The notes under the pieces: model-generated
Database searches by the model: none
The model's input: the letters and a program-made list of their open reading frames with translations, nothing else
What the model was told of the DNA's origin: nothing
Position numbers and translations under genes: made by a program
Shown: positions 6,142-8,033 of the stretch, piece by piece
Position numbering within the stretch: position 1 is the stretch's first letter
How the letters are laid out: each line of letters begins with the position of its first letter
Assembly (NCBI GenBank): GCA_002452425.1
Contig: DKFQ01000145.1
Location: 1 to 8,033 of the forward strand
Direction of reading: 5' to 3'
Length of the DNA: 8,033 bases
DNA from: Sulfurimonas sp. UBA6792
GTDB taxonomy: Bacteria; Campylobacterota; Campylobacteria; Campylobacterales; Sulfurimonadaceae

Positions 6142-6184
6142 ACCTTTAGGAAGTGGGGCTTTAGCCTCGCTTTGTTGTTAAGGT
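6142..6184 (+). terminator. Stem-loop at the end of the plus-strand run; weak terminator and/or REP-like palindrome
   Basis: A 9-bp stem (6151-6159 AAGTGGGGC with 6164-6172 GCCTCGCTT, two G-T pairs, loop TTTA) is enclosed by a second arm pair, ACCTT (6142-6146) and AAGGT (6180-6184). The following tract TGTTGTT is U-rich but interrupted, so termination may be inefficient. On the minus strand there is no T tract, so it would not serve the converging regulator gene well. The GGAAG-GGGC-TTTA-GCC form is like dispersed REP-type palindromes. Confidence 0.5.
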
Positions 6185-6225
6185 AAACATTAGTAATACA
6201 AATTTCACAAGGGTTTTAAAACTAG

Positions 6226-6681
6226 CTAATTAAATTTCAAGGCAAGTTCTCTATACTCTTTTAATGTTGCTTCTAGTTTATCTAAAAATATATCAGGTGC
6301 ATAAATAAGCAGGTCTTGAATTTTATAAAATCTATCAAGCGAGAAATGTTTTGTAGATTTTTCATCACATACTTTTGATTTAAGCATATTTTTTTCTTCA
6401 CCTGAAAGTGTTTCCAGTATATGTTTAAGAATTTTTTTTCTTGTTCTTTGTGTGTCGTCAAAAAGTAACTGTTCTGGGATATCCAATACCTCCGCAACAT
6501 ACGGAATAAGCTCTATTTTTATACCTATTCTGCCGTTTAGGTAAGCATAAATAGTATTTTGAGATGGTATTTCATTTGTATTTTTAAGCTTTGGTTCAAG
6601 TACTAAGAGTCTTATTGCAAACTCTTTTTTCGATAATTTTTTGTTTTTTAGGTAAAAATTTATTTTTTCATAAACTTCCAT
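6226..6681 (-). CDS. XRE-like helix-turn-helix transcriptional regulator
   Basis: A 151-residue protein. Residues about 4-75 have the shape of an XRE/Cro-type HTH: a first helix (EVYEKINFYLKN), LSKKEFAIRLL as helix 2, and IPSQNTIYAYLNGR (38-51) as the probable recognition helix. IELIPYVAEVLDIPEQLLF (56-74) is the typical closing segment of such domains. An insert of about ten residues (27-37) lengthens the turn. The rest (76-151) is charged and helical, with no recognised ligand domain. It diverges from the chemoreceptor gene, and the shared spacer contains a perfect 18-bp inverted repeat that it may bind. The ribosome site is weak (AGGA, complement of 6693-6696, 11 bases from the ATG). Codons are markedly AT-rich compared with the metal genes. 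The HTH call is good; the target and signal are inference. Confidence 0.75.
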   Translation of the reverse strand: MEVYEKINFYLKNKKLSKKEFAIRLLVLEPKLKNTNEIPSQNTIYAYLNGRIGIKIELIPYVAEVLDIPEQLLFDDTQRTRKKILKHILETLSGEEKNMLKSKVCDEKSTKHFSLDRFYKIQDLLIYAPDIFLDKLEATLKEYRELALKFN

Positions 6682-6709
6682 TTTTGTCGGAATCCTAGTT
6701 TTTATGAAA

Positions 6710-6715
6710 ATAATA
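6710..6715 (-). promoter_or_regulatory. Putative -10 box for the HTH regulator gene
   Basis: On the minus strand this reads TATTAT, giving a start near 6703 and a leader of about 20 bases. The left arm of the inverted repeat (6729-6746) would cover this promoter's -35 zone, which suits self-repression. Such boxes are easily found by chance in AT-rich DNA. Confidence 0.35.
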
Positions 6716-6728
6716 CGAAATAAGAAAA

Positions 6729-6770
6729 TATCTAAAATACAATAAAGTAATATTTATTGTATTTTAGATA
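6729..6770. promoter_or_regulatory. Perfect 18-bp inverted repeat with 6-bp spacer; candidate operator
   Basis: The left arm TATCTAAAATACAATAAA (6729-6746) is the exact reverse complement of the right arm (6753-6770), around the spacer GTAATA. It lies between the divergent regulator and chemoreceptor genes, upstream of both, so a terminator role is unlikely. A dimeric HTH protein is the natural binder, and the adjacent XRE-like product is the first candidate. As RNA or supercoiled DNA it could also form a long hairpin or cruciform. Confidence 0.65.
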
Positions 6771-6787
6771 CATTTTTGGATTTTAAG

Positions 6788-6793
6788 CATAAT
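6788..6793 (+). promoter_or_regulatory. Putative -10 box for the chemoreceptor gene
   Basis: CATAAT lies 17 bases beyond the right arm of the inverted repeat. Transcription would begin near 6800, giving a leader of about 45 bases with AAGGA (6835-6839). A protein on the repeat would overlap the -35 region of this promoter. Alternatives such as other A/T hexamers nearby are possible. Confidence 0.35.
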
Positions 6794-6845
6794 TTAAAGG
6801 AATTAAGCTAATATTATTAAAAATTATTTAAAAAAAGGATGTAAA

Positions 6846-7970
6846 GTGATATTTTTTGGGGATAATAAAAAGAGGCTATCTGAAACAATAAATGAGAGGG
6901 ATGAACATATAAAAAGATTAGAGTTATATCTTGAAGAATCTACTCAAAAAACGCTCCATCTTGAGAAAGAGTTGGCTGAATTCAAAGCTAAAAAATCTTT
7001 GGATGGACTAAAAATATCTCTTACATCACTTTTAACGGAGACATGTTCAAATGATTTAGTTGGTTTGCAAGGCGACTTATACCAAAACCTTACATCCTTA
7101 GATGAGATAAACCAAAAAAACAACACAAATACCTCTAGTACAAATGAAGCTATTGAAAATGCCAATTTTTTGGTTAATACCATGAGCACACTCTTAGAGA
7201 ATATAACAAACACCTATGAACAGGTAAATATCCTAAACACAAATGTTGAGAATATTTCTCAGGTCATCAATCTTATCAAAGATATAAGCGACCAGACAAA
7301 TCTTCTTGCGCTCAATGCCGCTATCGAAGCAGCTCGTGCAGGAGAGCATGGACGAGGATTTGCCGTCGTTGCGGATGAAGTTAGAAAGCTGGCAGAGAGA
7401 ACTCAAAGAGCTACAAGTGAAGTTGAGATAACTGTACAAAGTCTTAAACAAAACACGCAAGAGATACATGAACACTCAAAAACTATGGAAAATTTATCCA
7501 CAAGTTCAAACGGACAGATAGAATCTCTTCATATCAAAATGAACTCTTTACTTGAGAGTACCTCAAGCATATCGTATCAAAACCAAAATGTAACTAACGC
7601 TATTTTTATGATTCTTGTCAAGCTTGACCATCTGCTTTTTAAATCAAATGGTTATAAAACGGTACTCAAACAAGAAGCAAACACTCATTTTGCAACACAC
7701 TCAGAATGTCGATTAGGGCAGTGGTATGAGCACGGCATAGGTAAAGAAAAGTTTAGCAAAACAAGCAGTTTTACACAGTTGGAAAATCCTCATAGAGATG
7801 TACATACAAATATAAAAAAAGCTGTTGATTGTGTTGTAAACGGAACATGTCTGCAAGAATCACAAAATGTCTTAACCTATTTCAGCGATGCCGAAAAAGC
7901 AAGTCACAAAGTCACTGAAGTGTTAAATAAAATGTTACTTGAAGAGAGGGAAAGTAGAATAAAAAAATAG
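6846..7970 (+). CDS. Soluble methyl-accepting chemotaxis protein with C-terminal CZB zinc-binding domain (TlpD-like)
   Basis: A 374-residue cytoplasmic chemoreceptor with no membrane helix or periplasmic domain. Residues about 10-50 form a charged coiled coil. The conserved MCP hairpin tip, which contacts CheA and CheW, is clear at 146-187 (DISDQTNLLALNAAIEAA, then GRGFAVVADEVRKLAERT). The C-terminus is a CZB domain with the expected 3-His/1-Cys zinc site: H262 in LDHLLFK, C288 in CRLGQWY, and H316 and H320 in NPHRDVH. Soluble MCP-CZB proteins such as H. pylori TlpD respond to oxidative or energy-related cues, with the zinc-bound Cys as a redox-sensitive point. The signal for this one is not known. 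It starts with GTG at 6846, supported by AAGGA (6835-6839) 6 bases upstream; the ATG at 6839 is followed directly by a stop. It has no C-terminal CheR-binding pentapeptide. It diverges from an HTH gene. Confidence 0.92.
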   Translation: MIFFGDNKKRLSETINERDEHIKRLELYLEESTQKTLHLEKELAEFKAKKSLDGLKISLTSLLTETCSNDLVGLQGDLYQNLTSLDEINQKNNTNTSSTNEAIENANFLVNTMSTLLENITNTYEQVNILNTNVENISQVINLIKDISDQTNLLALNAAIEAARAGEHGRGFAVVADEVRKLAERTQRATSEVEITVQSLKQNTQEIHEHSKTMENLSTSSNGQIESLHIKMNSLLESTSSISYQNQNVTNAIFMILVKLDHLLFKSNGYKTVLKQEANTHFATHSECRLGQWYEHGIGKEKFSKTSSFTQLENPHRDVHTNIKKAVDCVVNGTCLQESQNVLTYFSDAEKASHKVTEVLNKMLLEERESRIKK

Positions 7971-7983
7971 GGACAAATATCAA

Positions 7984-8033
7984 TTATTCTTTTATTTTGA
8001 ATTTTTTCCCCAAAGCGCCAAAAACCAAGTTGC
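7984..8033 (-). CDS. Possible 3' end of a minus-strand gene (15 codons visible)
   Basis: Reading in from the right edge on the minus strand, one frame gives NLVFGALGKKFKIKE and then TAA at 7986-7984. The basic, mixed-hydrophobic tail looks like an ordinary protein C-terminus and would place a gene converging on the chemoreceptor with a 13-base gap. Another minus frame also stops nearby, so the reading is not unique, and too little is visible to name a family. Confidence 0.35.
   Translation of the reverse strand, partial: NLVFGALGKKFKIKE

Noticed and set aside
6729..6770. The 18-bp inverted repeat as an intrinsic terminator
   Set aside because: It is almost pure A/T and lies upstream of both flanking genes, so a regulatory site is the better reading.
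7971..8010. Terminator after the chemoreceptor gene
   Set aside because: The region is AT-rich with runs of T, but no stable GC stem precedes them; no terminator can be supported.
1..8033. CRISPR arrays, tRNA or rRNA genes, insertion sequences, riboswitches
   Set aside because: No regularly spaced repeats, no tRNA-like cloverleaf or rRNA stretches, no transposase and no recognisable aptamer were seen on either strand.

Overview
The window looks like a chromosomal segment of a Campylobacterota (epsilonproteobacterial) species, most likely a sulfur- or hydrogen-oxidising Sulfurimonas-like lineage. This rests on AT-rich intergenic DNA, Lys/Glu/Asn-rich proteins, TAwAAT-type -10 boxes without a clear -35, and a soluble TlpD-type chemoreceptor. 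Genus is an inference; there is no rRNA or marker gene to settle it.

Layout. Positions 1-551 (minus) hold the N-terminal third or less of a P-type cation ATPase that runs off the left edge. Divergent from it, a co-directional plus-strand run of eight genes spans 623-6133 with very small gaps or overlaps: a small His/Cys metal-chaperone-like exported protein, a His-rich outer-membrane beta-barrel, a ZnuA-like zinc-binding protein, an ABC-3 permease, a single-domain rhodanese, a DUF309 protein, an MscS channel and a DUF481 outer-membrane protein. The first four form a coherent metal (probably zinc) acquisition route: outer membrane, periplasm, inner membrane. No ABC ATPase gene is present in the window, so the transporter must borrow one or have it elsewhere. 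A second promoter probably feeds mscS and the DUF481 gene.

A stem-loop at 6142-6184 closes the run. Beyond it the DNA becomes visibly more AT-rich. An XRE-like HTH regulator (minus, 6226-6681) and a cytoplasmic chemoreceptor with a C-terminal zinc-binding CZB domain (plus, 6846-7970) diverge from a 164-bp spacer carrying a perfect 18-bp inverted repeat, a strong operator candidate. The last 50 bases may be the 3' end of another minus-strand gene.

The most interesting points are: the ATPase-less zinc importer cassette with its own His-rich outer-membrane protein; the apparently leaderless first gene behind an extended -10 promoter, with a dyad filling the gap between two divergent -10 boxes; the 42-bp perfect palindrome between regulator and receptor; and the co-location of zinc uptake with a zinc-binding chemoreceptor.
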